A stretch of 64,000 nucleotides of DNA from Deltaproteobacteria bacterium (lineage in GTDB: Bacteria > Myxococcota_C > UBA6777), in assembly GCA_006226375.1 (NCBI GenBank), contig SBHC01000035.1, positions 1 to 64,000 of the forward strand. Reading direction: 5' to 3'. Under the pieces are notes generated by a model. The model was not told the origin of the DNA. It saw only the letters and a program-made list of their open reading frames with translations, and ran no database searches. Below, one piece after another: positions 53,829-62,123 of the stretch (positions are counted from its first letter, which is position 1; every line of letters begins with the position of its first letter). Made by a program: the position numbers and the translations under genes.

Positions 53829-55175
53829 TTATCCAGCAGCGTTGGGCTTGTTGGCACCGAGAGCGTTGACTCGACCTGTGAGCGTTTCGACGATATCAAT
53901 GCCTGTGGTGCTGCGAAGCGATTGCAAGATAGCGGCGACTGTATCTGGGAACGCTCGAACGTAGTTGGGTAGCGCGGCTCCATCTCCGTTGTCGATCAGA
54001 TTGACCTGTTGGATATCCATCCCTTGGACTCGCTCCACCACAATCGATAGGATCTTTTCCAGCTGTTGGATCAGGAAGATGTCTCGGGCTTCATGGCCGG
54101 CTTCTTTCCAGGCGATGGACATCTCTTCGAGGGCGGAAGCCAGAGCCTTTCCATTCTCAGAAATGGGAGCCGCCGCTCCTTTCGCGAGGAGTTCTTGTGC
54201 CTGTCGTTTGGCTTCGGCCGGGATGATCTGGTCGGCCTGCAAACGCAGCTCTTCCAGATTGGCTCGAATGCTTTGCAGCTCTTGCTCGGCGCGAGCCCGC
54301 GCTTCCATCGCTGCTGCGGTCGTTTTCTCTTCTTCGGTGCGGGCTTTGGCCTCCAACTCTGCGCGAAGCTGGCGCAGCTCGTTTCGACTCTTGGCGACAT
54401 CTGACTCAGCCCTCTCTCGGGCAACTTGGGCCTCTGCTTGGACCTTGGCGGCGACGTTCTCGGCTTCTCGGCGAGCGTTGGATTCGGCAATCTCTGCGTC
54501 GCGGACAATCAGCGCGATCTGCTTTCGCCCGATGGAGTCGAGGTAATCGTTGGTGTCAGACACATGTTGGATCTTCAAGGTGTCGAGGTGCAGACCCAGA
54601 CGTTTGAGGTCGTCTTCGGCAATTTCCAGGATGGACTCGGCGAACCGAAGCCTATCTTCGTTCACCTGTTCGGGGGTGAGTTTGGCAAGCACCTCCCGCA
54701 AGTTTCCTTCCAAGGTGTCCTGGGCTGCGCGCTTGATCTCATCGGCATCACGACCCAGAAAACGCTCAATCGCCTTGTGAATCAGGGCTTCATCGGAAGT
54801 TATCTTGATGTTTGCGACGGCTTCTACATGCAAGACAATGCCACCCTTGGAGTAGGCGTTGACCACAGAAATATTAATGGGAATGGTGTTGAGCTGCATC
54901 TCGTCCACACGCTCCAACACGGGAATGCGTGCGACCAAGCCACCAAAGGCGAGCCGGTATCCTTCGCGATCGCTTCCTTTGCCCCGGCCGCTGACGACGA
55001 GCACCCGGTTGGGGGGACAAATCAACAGGATCTTGCGGAGCACCCAAAGCAAGAGGAAGAAAGCTGCAAGGATTCCTCCTCCGACGGTGGTTATGGTTTG
55101 GAGGTCAAATGGCATCGCTGCTGCGAGAAGCGGCTTCACCGAAGAAACCCATGGTTCGTTCAAAACCGAAGGCAT
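53829..55175 (-). CDS. Flotillin-like SPFH protein (upstream copy)
   Basis: 448 residues from ATG 55175, preceded by AAAGGAG; a longer in-frame extension lacks a ribosome site and overlaps the NfeD-like end only loosely. A membrane segment (VGGGILAAFFLLLWVLRKIL) precedes the SPFH domain (NRVLVVSGRGKGSDREGYR) and the coiled-coil EA repeats (NARREAENVAAKVQAEAQ). The gene is 20 bases upstream of the second flotillin. Its N-terminus has 26 residues before the membrane segment, unlike the paralogue. Together the two proteins could form hetero-oligomers in membrane microdomains. Confidence 0.9.
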   Translation of the reverse strand: MPSVLNEPWVSSVKPLLAAAMPFDLQTITTVGGGILAAFFLLLWVLRKILLICPPNRVLVVSGRGKGSDREGYRLAFGGLVARIPVLERVDEMQLNTIPINISVVNAYSKGGIVLHVEAVANIKITSDEALIHKAIERFLGRDADEIKRAAQDTLEGNLREVLAKLTPEQVNEDRLRFAESILEIAEDDLKRLGLHLDTLKIQHVSDTNDYLDSIGRKQIALIVRDAEIAESNARREAENVAAKVQAEAQVARERAESDVAKSRNELRQLRAELEAKARTEEEKTTAAAMEARARAEQELQSIRANLEELRLQADQIIPAEAKRQAQELLAKGAAAPISENGKALASALEEMSIAWKEAGHEARDIFLIQQLEKILSIVVERVQGMDIQQVNLIDNGDGAALPNYVRAFPDTVAAILQSLRSTTGIDIVETLTGRVNALGANKPNAAG

Positions 55176-55367
55176 GGTCACTCTCCTTTGTTGGATACAC
55201 CAGAGGCGTTTGCCGCCGGTGCGATCTCGAAAACAAACCCATCCGAAACATGCAGGGACAGAGGTCACACGTCTCCTGCGTCGGAAGGTTCTCTGCCTGT
55301 GGCAGAACCGATCGATGTGTGTCTTAGAGTTGTTGCGATGCCAGCATCTGGCACCGAGCTTACAACG

Positions 55368-56033
55368 TTAGTTGTCTTCTTTTGCCTGATGGGGGAGAGG
55401 TGCAAACTCCGGAGGGCGTTTGATCACTCGCGCTATCCCATCGTGAATTTCGATGACGGTGACAAGGTCTCCCTTTTGAAAGCCGTTGGTGTCGTCCGTC
55501 TCTGCGATGAAATCGATTTGCTGGTTGCCAAACTCCAGGAGGATCTTTCCTTTGCTTGTTGCATCCACAGGCAAGGTGACTGTTGCGGTTCGTCCGATAT
55601 AGTCTTTCTGTCGGACCATGCTGTTGGACTCGCTGCGTTTCAGCCATTGGAATGCGTAGGCGCTGGCTGCGCCGATGGACAAACCAAGGGCCGAAGAGAG
55701 CAGGGCAATCCAGAGTTCGCTGTTCAATTGTAAGTAGGGAGCGAGGAGCGTGAGCAGGACGCCTGTGAGTCCAAAGAAGGCTGTCCCAAAAATCCAGAAA
55801 CGGAGCGAGAAAATCGGCAGCCAAATTCCTGAGGAGAAGTCGGTGTCTCCCTTGATGTCGGCTTCCCCGTGTACATCAGCATCTGCATCTACATCAGCAT
55901 CGATATCAGCGTCTACATCCACATCTACGTCGGCGTCGATATCGACGTCAGCGTCGGCATCTCCGCCCAAAAAGACAGTCACAAACACCAAAATTCCACC
56001 AACGAACAAACAAATACCGTACACAGTGGCCAT
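55368..56033 (-). CDS. NfeD/YuaF-like membrane protein with an Asp/Ala/Val repeat
   Basis: 221 residues. One membrane segment at the N-terminus (ICLFVGGILVFVTVFLGG), then an Asp-rich repeat at about 25-60 (DADADVDIDADVDVDVDADI), two or three membrane helices (about 70-125) and a C-terminal OB-like domain (YIGRTATVTLPVDATSKGK). YuaF/NfeD proteins are encoded next to flotillins in many bacteria and control microdomain fluidity or assembly. Here the gene is the first in an operon of NfeD-like plus two flotillins. The Asp-rich run lies in the extracytoplasmic loop and would bind Ca2+ or other cations, which is inference. Confidence 0.85.
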   Translation of the reverse strand: MATVYGICLFVGGILVFVTVFLGGDADADVDIDADVDVDVDADIDADVDADADVHGEADIKGDTDFSSGIWLPIFSLRFWIFGTAFFGLTGVLLTLLAPYLQLNSELWIALLSSALGLSIGAASAYAFQWLKRSESNSMVRQKDYIGRTATVTLPVDATSKGKILLEFGNQQIDFIAETDDTNGFQKGDLVTVIEIHDGIARVIKRPPEFAPLPHQAKEDN

Positions 56034-56160
56034 CGCAAACCTCGCGCGCTGTGGGGGAAATTGTGGTATACAGGTTGATTGCTAGTATAAGTAGGAACGG
56101 CAGCGAACACTGTCAATCCTTGGGAAGTCAGAAACCGAAAAGAAAGAGCACAGGCGACCG

Positions 56161-56802
56161 ATGACATACGCCGTCAAAGAGATCTATTACACCTTGCAAG
56201 GGGAAGGGGCCCAAACGGGCCGTGCTGCGGTGTTTTGCCGCTTTGCTGGCTGCAACCTTTGGACCGGTCGCGAAGCCGATCGAAGCCGCGCCATCTGTCA
56301 GTTTTGCGACACCGACTTTGTGGGCACGGATGGGCCGGGTGGTGGTAAGTTTAAGACCCCTGAGGCCTTGGCTGAAGCTGTTGCGAACGCTTGGGCCGCT
56401 CCTACAGACGGGGCTGCTCGCCCGTTGGTTGTATGCACAGGGGGAGAGCCTCTGTTGCAAGTGGATGAAGCTTTGATCGAAGCGTTTCATCAGCGGTCGT
56501 TTGAGGTGGCTGTGGAAACCAACGGGACTCTTGCTGCGCCCGATGGGTTGGACTGGATCTGTGTCAGTCCGAAGGCGGGAAGCGAGCTGGTGCTGCGCAG
56601 CGGTCACGAGTTGAAGTTGGTGTTTCCTCAAGAAGGAGCAAAGCCTGAGCGCTTTCATGAGCTTGCTTTTCAGCACTTCTTTTTGCAGCCGATGGATGGA
56701 CCAAAGCGCGTCGAAAATACAGAACAAGCGATCGCATACTGCCTGCAACAACCACAGTGGAAATTGAGCCTACAAACGCACAAATGGACGGGGATTCCCT
56801 AG
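56161..56802 (+). CDS. queE: 7-carboxy-7-deazaguanine synthase (QueE)
   Basis: 213 residues. The family features are clear: IYYTLQGEGAQTGRAAVF at the N-terminus, a cluster-binding motif CNLWTGREADRSRAIC then QFCD (C-x14-C-x2-C as in the proteobacterial type), GGEPLLQ for SAM and ETNGT for the substrate pocket. QueE converts 6-carboxytetrahydropterin to 7-carboxy-7-deazaguanine on the way to queuosine or other deazaguanines. It is alone here, with no queC, queD or queF beside it. The start has no strong ribosome site (GGCGACCG before ATG). It diverges from the NfeD-like gene across 127 bases. Confidence 0.92.
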   Translation: MTYAVKEIYYTLQGEGAQTGRAAVFCRFAGCNLWTGREADRSRAICQFCDTDFVGTDGPGGGKFKTPEALAEAVANAWAAPTDGAARPLVVCTGGEPLLQVDEALIEAFHQRSFEVAVETNGTLAAPDGLDWICVSPKAGSELVLRSGHELKLVFPQEGAKPERFHELAFQHFFLQPMDGPKRVENTEQAIAYCLQQPQWKLSLQTHKWTGIP

Positions 56803-56965
56803 CAAAGTGTTTGGGTTGTTTGAATCTTGTCTTGAATTGGCGGGAAGCAGCCCACTGTGCGGGGGAGATGTGTTGGAAAGCCTCTTGACCGAGGGCCTCT
56901 GTATCGCATAGGCTAAGGCATCGCCCCAAGTCTTCGGTATCGAGTATCATACAGAGGAAAGAAAC

Positions 56966-59446
56966 ATGGCACTGTTTGGTGGTCGCAAAGGGCTTGTCCA
57001 GCAAGTGTTGGATGAGTCATGGCAAAGTGACGATGAGCGTGGTGAGCTGCTTCAACAGCTTAAAGAATCCAGCCTCAAAGTGGATGACGCCCTCAAACTG
57101 TTGTGGCACAAAGACAGCGGAGTCCGCACCATCGCTGTGGAGTCCCTGGTCACACATGCGGATTTGCGTACCGCACGAACGTTGATGGACCAAATTATGG
57201 AACAATCCTCGTCAGCGCGAGGATTTGGAATGCGGGTGTTCTCGCGTTTTCCGCCAGATGTGGTGCAAAAAGTTGTCGACGCCATGCTGGAGGACAAGAA
57301 AAACCCCAAGAAGCAGCGCATGGGGTGGGAAGTTGTGCTGCAACTCTCCGGTGACCTCGGGGCCTACTACCAGGAGCGAGCGATTACGGAAGCTCCTACG
57401 GTGATGCAGCATGTGGCGGTGCAGAAGCTTGTACAAACACACGGCGCTGCCCGGTCCTACCATGTCCTTCTGAACTCGGCTCACAGCTCCAACACTCGGG
57501 TGGCGTTGGCGGCCTTGCAGGCCCTTGTTACCGTCGAAGGACCCGAAGTTTTTGAGTTGATGTTGACGTTGATGGATGGCGAAGATCCCAACGTTCAGCA
57601 GATGGCGAAGAACTACCTCAACCAGTACGCGCAAAGCAACCCCGAGTTGATGCGCCGCTCGCTGTTGGAGCTGCTGTCGAAATCGGACGACGGCACCCGG
57701 CGCTTGGCGATTGAGTTGATGTTCCAGACAGGTCATCCTGCAGACGTTATTTTGGATGTTCTTAGCTTCTCCAAATCGTTGGTTGGCTGGCTTCGCACTC
57801 GAATCTTGGACACGCTCCAAACCTTTGGTGATGATGTTCTTCGCCCAGCCATCGAGTTGTTGGGTCACAACGACGAAGACATTCGAACCGCTGTTCTTGT
57901 CTTGGTCGAGCAATTCAATGACCCTCGACTGGTGCCGCCGTTGTGCAACTTGCTCAAAGACGAGGACTGGTGGCTACGAATCAGCGCCTGTGACTCGTTG
58001 GGGCGTCTCAAAGATGAGCGCGCCGTTCCAGCCCTCGTCGAAGCGTTGGAAGACGCGGATGTCCGATGGTCTGCGATTGGCGCGCTGGCTCAGATTGGTT
58101 CGTCCAACGCGATCAAGCCGTTGGCCCAACTGCTTCGTGACCCACGCTTGGAAGTCCGGCGTGAGGTCGTGCGGGCGTTTGGCTCGTTCACGGAGAAGCG
58201 TCTTTTGCCTTTGCTGAAGCGTCTTACCACGGTGGACCCATCGTCTGAGGTTCGGACCTTGGCGGCGGAAGTGATGCGCGATATGAGTCGCCGCCTGAAC
58301 ATCGCCGAAGAAGACCTTGAAAAAGGTACGATGGCTGTGACCTCCGACAGCTTAGACAAGGCCATCGACCGGTTGCTCTCCCGGATCCGGGAAGAAGGAG
58401 CCAGCGATCTTCATATCTCTGTGGACGATACGCCGTTCTACCGGATCGGTGGAGAGCTTGTTCGCGTGCCAGAGACCGAGAAGTTGTCGCAGGAAGAGGC
58501 CCGCAACTACGTACTCGACACCCTGACGAACCGACAAAAAGAACGCCTGATGAAGGCGGGCGAGCTGGATTATTGTTATGCCATTCCCGAGGTCGGTCGT
58601 TACAGGGCGAACGCTTATGTGCAGCGGCTGGGCTTGTGTGCCACGTTTCGTGTGATTCCGAACCTCCCTCCCAACTTTGTGGACCTGCGCATTCCCTCGA
58701 ACCTCGCGGAGCTTTTGGACTACCACCAGGGGATGATTGTGGTGTCTGGGCCAGCCGCGAGCGGGAAGTCGACCACTCTCGCAGCCATCGTCAATCTCAT
58801 CAATGAGAGCAAGGCGTCGCACGTTGTTACCCTGGAAGATCCGATTGAATTTGTGCATCCCTCCAAAACAGCGTTGGTCAACCAGCGCGAGCTGGACACT
58901 CACACCGTTTCGTTTGCCCGCGCGTTGCGTGGGGCGTTGCGACAGGACCCCGACATCATCATGGTCGGAGAAATGCGGGATCCTGAAACCATCCGTATGG
59001 CGCTGGAAGCGAGTGAAACAGGTCACCTTGTGATCGCTACTCTTCACACGACATCGGCTGTTGCGACGATTGAACGCTTGATCTCAAGCTTCCCTCCTAG
59101 CGAGCAGGGGCAGATCCGGATGGCGCTCTCGGAGTCGCTGAAGTATGTGGTGTGCCAGTCGTTGCTGCCGCGGAAGGATGGCTCGGGCCGTGTGGCTGTC
59201 TTCGAGGTGCTGAAGAACACCTTCAACATCGGTAACCTGATTCGCGAAGGCAAGAACCAGCTGATTCCGAGTTTGATGCAGATCGGCCGGAACGTTGGAA
59301 TGCAAACCGTGGACATGGCCCTCATGGACCTGGTGTCGAGTGGCATGATTGCGGCGGAACAAGCCTGGCTGAGAGCTGAAAAACAGGAAACATTTGAACC
59401 CATGTGCAACCCGGCCTTCCTCCGCGAAGCCAAGGCCTTCGCCTAA
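56966..59446 (+). CDS. HEAT-repeat / PilT-type ATPase fusion
   Basis: 826 residues with AGAGGAAAG before the ATG. Residues about 1-450 are helical HEAT-like repeats (WHKDSGVRTIAVESLVTH, RLKDERAVPALVEALEDAD, LRDPRLEVRREVVRAFG). Residues 465-826 are a PilT-family ATPase: SDLHISVDDTPFYRIGG, Walker A GPAASGKS (near 593), DPDIIMVGEMRD (Walker B), LHTTSA and NIGNLIREGK near the C-terminus, close to the AIRNLIRE retraction motif of PilT. PilT disassembles type IV pili. The N-terminal HEAT domain is not in ordinary PilT and would recruit a partner. The second PilT/PilU gene starts 17 bases after this gene. Confidence 0.92.
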   Translation: MALFGGRKGLVQQVLDESWQSDDERGELLQQLKESSLKVDDALKLLWHKDSGVRTIAVESLVTHADLRTARTLMDQIMEQSSSARGFGMRVFSRFPPDVVQKVVDAMLEDKKNPKKQRMGWEVVLQLSGDLGAYYQERAITEAPTVMQHVAVQKLVQTHGAARSYHVLLNSAHSSNTRVALAALQALVTVEGPEVFELMLTLMDGEDPNVQQMAKNYLNQYAQSNPELMRRSLLELLSKSDDGTRRLAIELMFQTGHPADVILDVLSFSKSLVGWLRTRILDTLQTFGDDVLRPAIELLGHNDEDIRTAVLVLVEQFNDPRLVPPLCNLLKDEDWWLRISACDSLGRLKDERAVPALVEALEDADVRWSAIGALAQIGSSNAIKPLAQLLRDPRLEVRREVVRAFGSFTEKRLLPLLKRLTTVDPSSEVRTLAAEVMRDMSRRLNIAEEDLEKGTMAVTSDSLDKAIDRLLSRIREEGASDLHISVDDTPFYRIGGELVRVPETEKLSQEEARNYVLDTLTNRQKERLMKAGELDYCYAIPEVGRYRANAYVQRLGLCATFRVIPNLPPNFVDLRIPSNLAELLDYHQGMIVVSGPAASGKSTTLAAIVNLINESKASHVVTLEDPIEFVHPSKTALVNQRELDTHTVSFARALRGALRQDPDIIMVGEMRDPETIRMALEASETGHLVIATLHTTSAVATIERLISSFPPSEQGQIRMALSESLKYVVCQSLLPRKDGSGRVAVFEVLKNTFNIGNLIREGKNQLIPSLMQIGRNVGMQTVDMALMDLVSSGMIAAEQAWLRAEKQETFEPMCNPAFLREAKAFA

Positions 59447-59463
59447 AGAAAGAGCGAAATCTT

Positions 59464-60561
59464 ATGAACAATCTCATCGATCGCTTCTTCAAGTTGATGG
59501 TAGATCGCGGCGCTTCGGATATGCACTTTTCTGTCGGGCGTCCTCCTATCTTTCGTAGCTCCGGGCGGATTGAACCCATTCGCTTCCGTGTCTTTGACGA
59601 TGCTTACTTCACACAGCTTGTCGAACCCATCACCCCTGCTCACCTGTGGGAGGAATACGTTCGCAGCGGCGACGTTGACTACGCTTACGAGGTGGAAGGG
59701 CTCGCTCGTTTCCGGTGCAACCTGTTCAAGCAAGAGCGTGGTATGGGCGCAGTGTTTCGGGTCATCCCTTCCAAGATCTTGACCTTGGAGACCCTGCGAA
59801 TGCCCAAGGCGGTCCACAACATTGTGGACTTTCGCAGCGGTCTGATGCTGGTGACAGGTCCGACAGGTAGTGGGAAATCGACCACGTTGGCTGCTATCAT
59901 CAACGAGATTAACGCCACTCGGAAGATGCACATCGTCACCCTGGAAGACCCCATTGAATTTGTGCACCAAAACCAAATGTCGTTGGTTAGCCAGCGTGAG
60001 GTCCACAACCACTCACGCTCCTTCCGAACCGCGCTTAAGTCTGCTGTGCGAGAGGACCCCGATTTGATCCTTGTGGGCGAGATGCGGGACCAGGAAACCA
60101 TCGAAATGGCCTTGAGCGCCGCAGAAACGGGTTTGCTTGTGTTTGGAACCTTGCACACCAACTCTGCCGCCAAAACCATGGACCGTATCATTAACGTGTT
60201 CCCTTCTGACCGTCAGGAAACCATCCGAAACATCCTCGCATCGGTTCTTAAGGGAGTTGTGTCACAGCAACTTCTTCGCCGCAAAGGGGGAGGGCGCGTG
60301 GCTGCTGTTGAGATCTTGTTCTGTCACCCCGGTATCTCGTCGTTGATTCGTCAGGACAAAACCTATCAGATCCCAGGCGCCATTCAACAAGGTGTTGCTA
60401 TGGGAATGATTGGGATGGATGCCAGCCTTCGCAGGCTTGTTGAGGACGACGTCATTGAAACCAGCGCTGCGCTCGAAAAGGCCCTGGACAAGGACGAATT
60501 CCGAAACTGGCTTAAAGAGCGTGGTGTTGACGTGCCAGACGACGTGGAACTCCCCGAGTAA
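59464..60561 (+). CDS. PilT/PilU-type pilus retraction ATPase
   Basis: 365 residues from ATG 59464, with a weak ribosome site (AAAGAAAGAG). It has the normal layout of the PilT family: SDMHFSVGRPPIFRSSG, Walker A GPTGSGKST (near 131), LEDPIEFVHQ (Asp box), EDPDLILVGEMRD (Walker B) and LHTNSAAKTMD (His box). Toward the C-terminus ISSLIRQDK takes the place of AIRNLIRE, more like PilU. PilU assists PilT in retraction. It is downstream of the HEAT-PilT gene in the same operon, so the pair may be the PilT/PilU equivalents with the accessory HEAT domain on the first. Confidence 0.93.
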   Translation: MNNLIDRFFKLMVDRGASDMHFSVGRPPIFRSSGRIEPIRFRVFDDAYFTQLVEPITPAHLWEEYVRSGDVDYAYEVEGLARFRCNLFKQERGMGAVFRVIPSKILTLETLRMPKAVHNIVDFRSGLMLVTGPTGSGKSTTLAAIINEINATRKMHIVTLEDPIEFVHQNQMSLVSQREVHNHSRSFRTALKSAVREDPDLILVGEMRDQETIEMALSAAETGLLVFGTLHTNSAAKTMDRIINVFPSDRQETIRNILASVLKGVVSQQLLRRKGGGRVAAVEILFCHPGISSLIRQDKTYQIPGAIQQGVAMGMIGMDASLRRLVEDDVIETSAALEKALDKDEFRNWLKERGVDVPDDVELPE

Positions 60562-60607
60562 GCAGCATTTCTACACCTGCCTTTGTTCAACCTGCGTTCT
60601 TCCCAGT

Positions 60608-62044
60608 CTATTTGATGGGCGGCATTGTCTTGGCTCGCCAGCCTTTCCACTGATCTTGAATCACGTTGGCCAACCGTCGGGCGGCTTCTACATCTTCTGA
60701 CTTTTCGTCTACGTCGTTGGAGTCTTGGTGTTCCATTTGCTCCAGGAACCGGCTGGAGAGGCTGTGGATCATTCGTCCGACCCAGGGGTTGAGCTTCTCC
60801 AACTCGGCCATGATCTCGTGATCTCCGATCACATAGACTGTCGTGGGGGTGATGGCTCGTACCGATGCAGAGCGTGGGGCTCGGGAGAAGATGGCGAGTT
60901 CCCCGATCATCTCTCCTGGACCGAGCGTTGAGATATGATGTTCTTCGCCTTCGTGAGTCTGGTAGACCTCTACTTGGCCATCCAAGATCTGGTAGGCACA
61001 GTCGCCGCGTTCGCCTTCATGGATAAAGACCTCACCCGCCTGGTAAAACTGTCGGTCAAAGACCTGTCCAAACTCCGACAACGATTGCAAATCTTCCACG
61101 ACTTCCTTGAAGTTGCCGTATCGTTCTTCCACTCGCTTCGCCAGCATTTTCTCGCAAATCTGTGACAAGCGCAGGGGAACGTCGCCCCGGTGGAAGTGCA
61201 GCGGTTTGGGCTCGATGGTGTGGAGTTCTCGAAGAAATTCTTCGGTGGAGAGAAGAGAGAAGGGAAAGATCCCTGTGAGCATTCGGTACAACATCACTCC
61301 CACCGAGAAAATGTCGGAGGCTGGCGTGAGTTCTTTCCGCTGTTGGTAGGTTTGCTCCGGTGACATATAGGGAGGTGTTCCAACAATGTTAACAGAGTCG
61401 TTGATGACCTCGGAGATCTCTATGTTTTTGCCGTTTCGACTGAGATAGGCGTGGTACCGCTCGGGTGCGTACAGGTGAGCGTTGCCCCAGTCGAGGATGT
61501 AAAGCTCGCCAAAGTCTCCAAGCATGATGTTTTCACTCTTGAGATCGAGATGCAGCACGCCTTTTTGATGGACGTAGGCCATGGTTTGGCAGAGTCGTAT
61601 CAAAATACGCAGACACCGCGACAACGACATGTACTCGCCTTGTCGTTCGATTGAGCGTAGCTCATCCTGGAGGTTGACGCCTTCGATTAACTCCATCGTA
61701 TACTGAAACGCGCCGTTTTCGTCGGTGTAGGCGTCAAAGACTGCGACCACTCCTGGGTGGTCGAGGTAGCTGATAAGGCGGGCTTCGTTGATCAGGCTTC
61801 GGAGATGTGCAGGGTCCCTACTGTATGGAGCTTTGAGGCTTTTTCGTGCTGTCAGTCGGTTGAGCGTGTGGTCAAAGCAGCTGTAGACTTCACCAAAGCC
61901 ACCCTGTCCCAACAGACCGATGGGATGGTAGCGATGGCTGACCTGGTGAAACTCACCCAACAGTTGTTCGGCACGGTTGGGATGCGATTCTTGGGTTGAT
62001 GAAGAACGGAGGGAAGCCCAAAGCTTTCGAAGCCACGGCCACAT
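60608..62044 (-). CDS. Ser/Thr protein kinase with C-terminal cyclic-nucleotide-binding domain
   Basis: 478 residues from MWPWLRKLW (GGAG upstream; the longer ATG at 62089 has its AGGA touching the start). The kinase fold at about 40-320 has LGQGGFGEVYS (glycine loop), TARKSLK with the Lys, a Glu in EARLISYL, HLDLKSENIM (catalytic loop, HLD instead of HRD), LDWGNAHL (DWG for DFG) and GTPPYMSPEQT. Residues about 345-460 form a cNMP-binding domain (FYQAGEVFIHEGERGDCA, GEMIGELAIFSRAPRSASV with the phosphate-binding Glu-Arg region). So activity may respond to cAMP or a related nucleotide. The disordered protein gene is upstream in the same direction. Confidence 0.9.
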   Translation of the reverse strand: MWPWLRKLWASLRSSSTQESHPNRAEQLLGEFHQVSHRYHPIGLLGQGGFGEVYSCFDHTLNRLTARKSLKAPYSRDPAHLRSLINEARLISYLDHPGVVAVFDAYTDENGAFQYTMELIEGVNLQDELRSIERQGEYMSLSRCLRILIRLCQTMAYVHQKGVLHLDLKSENIMLGDFGELYILDWGNAHLYAPERYHAYLSRNGKNIEISEVINDSVNIVGTPPYMSPEQTYQQRKELTPASDIFSVGVMLYRMLTGIFPFSLLSTEEFLRELHTIEPKPLHFHRGDVPLRLSQICEKMLAKRVEERYGNFKEVVEDLQSLSEFGQVFDRQFYQAGEVFIHEGERGDCAYQILDGQVEVYQTHEGEEHHISTLGPGEMIGELAIFSRAPRSASVRAITPTTVYVIGDHEIMAELEKLNPWVGRMIHSLSSRFLEQMEHQDSNDVDEKSEDVEAARRLANVIQDQWKGWRAKTMPPIK

Positions 62045-62123
62045 GTTGCGAGCACTCCAGCGTAGAAGAAGACCAAAGCAGACACGCATTCCTTATCGCA
62101 CAGAGGGCCGTTGATGGAAAGCT

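Noticed and set aside
54426-55733. 435-residue plus-strand frame
   Set aside because: Antisense over the upstream flotillin gene and part of the NfeD-like gene.
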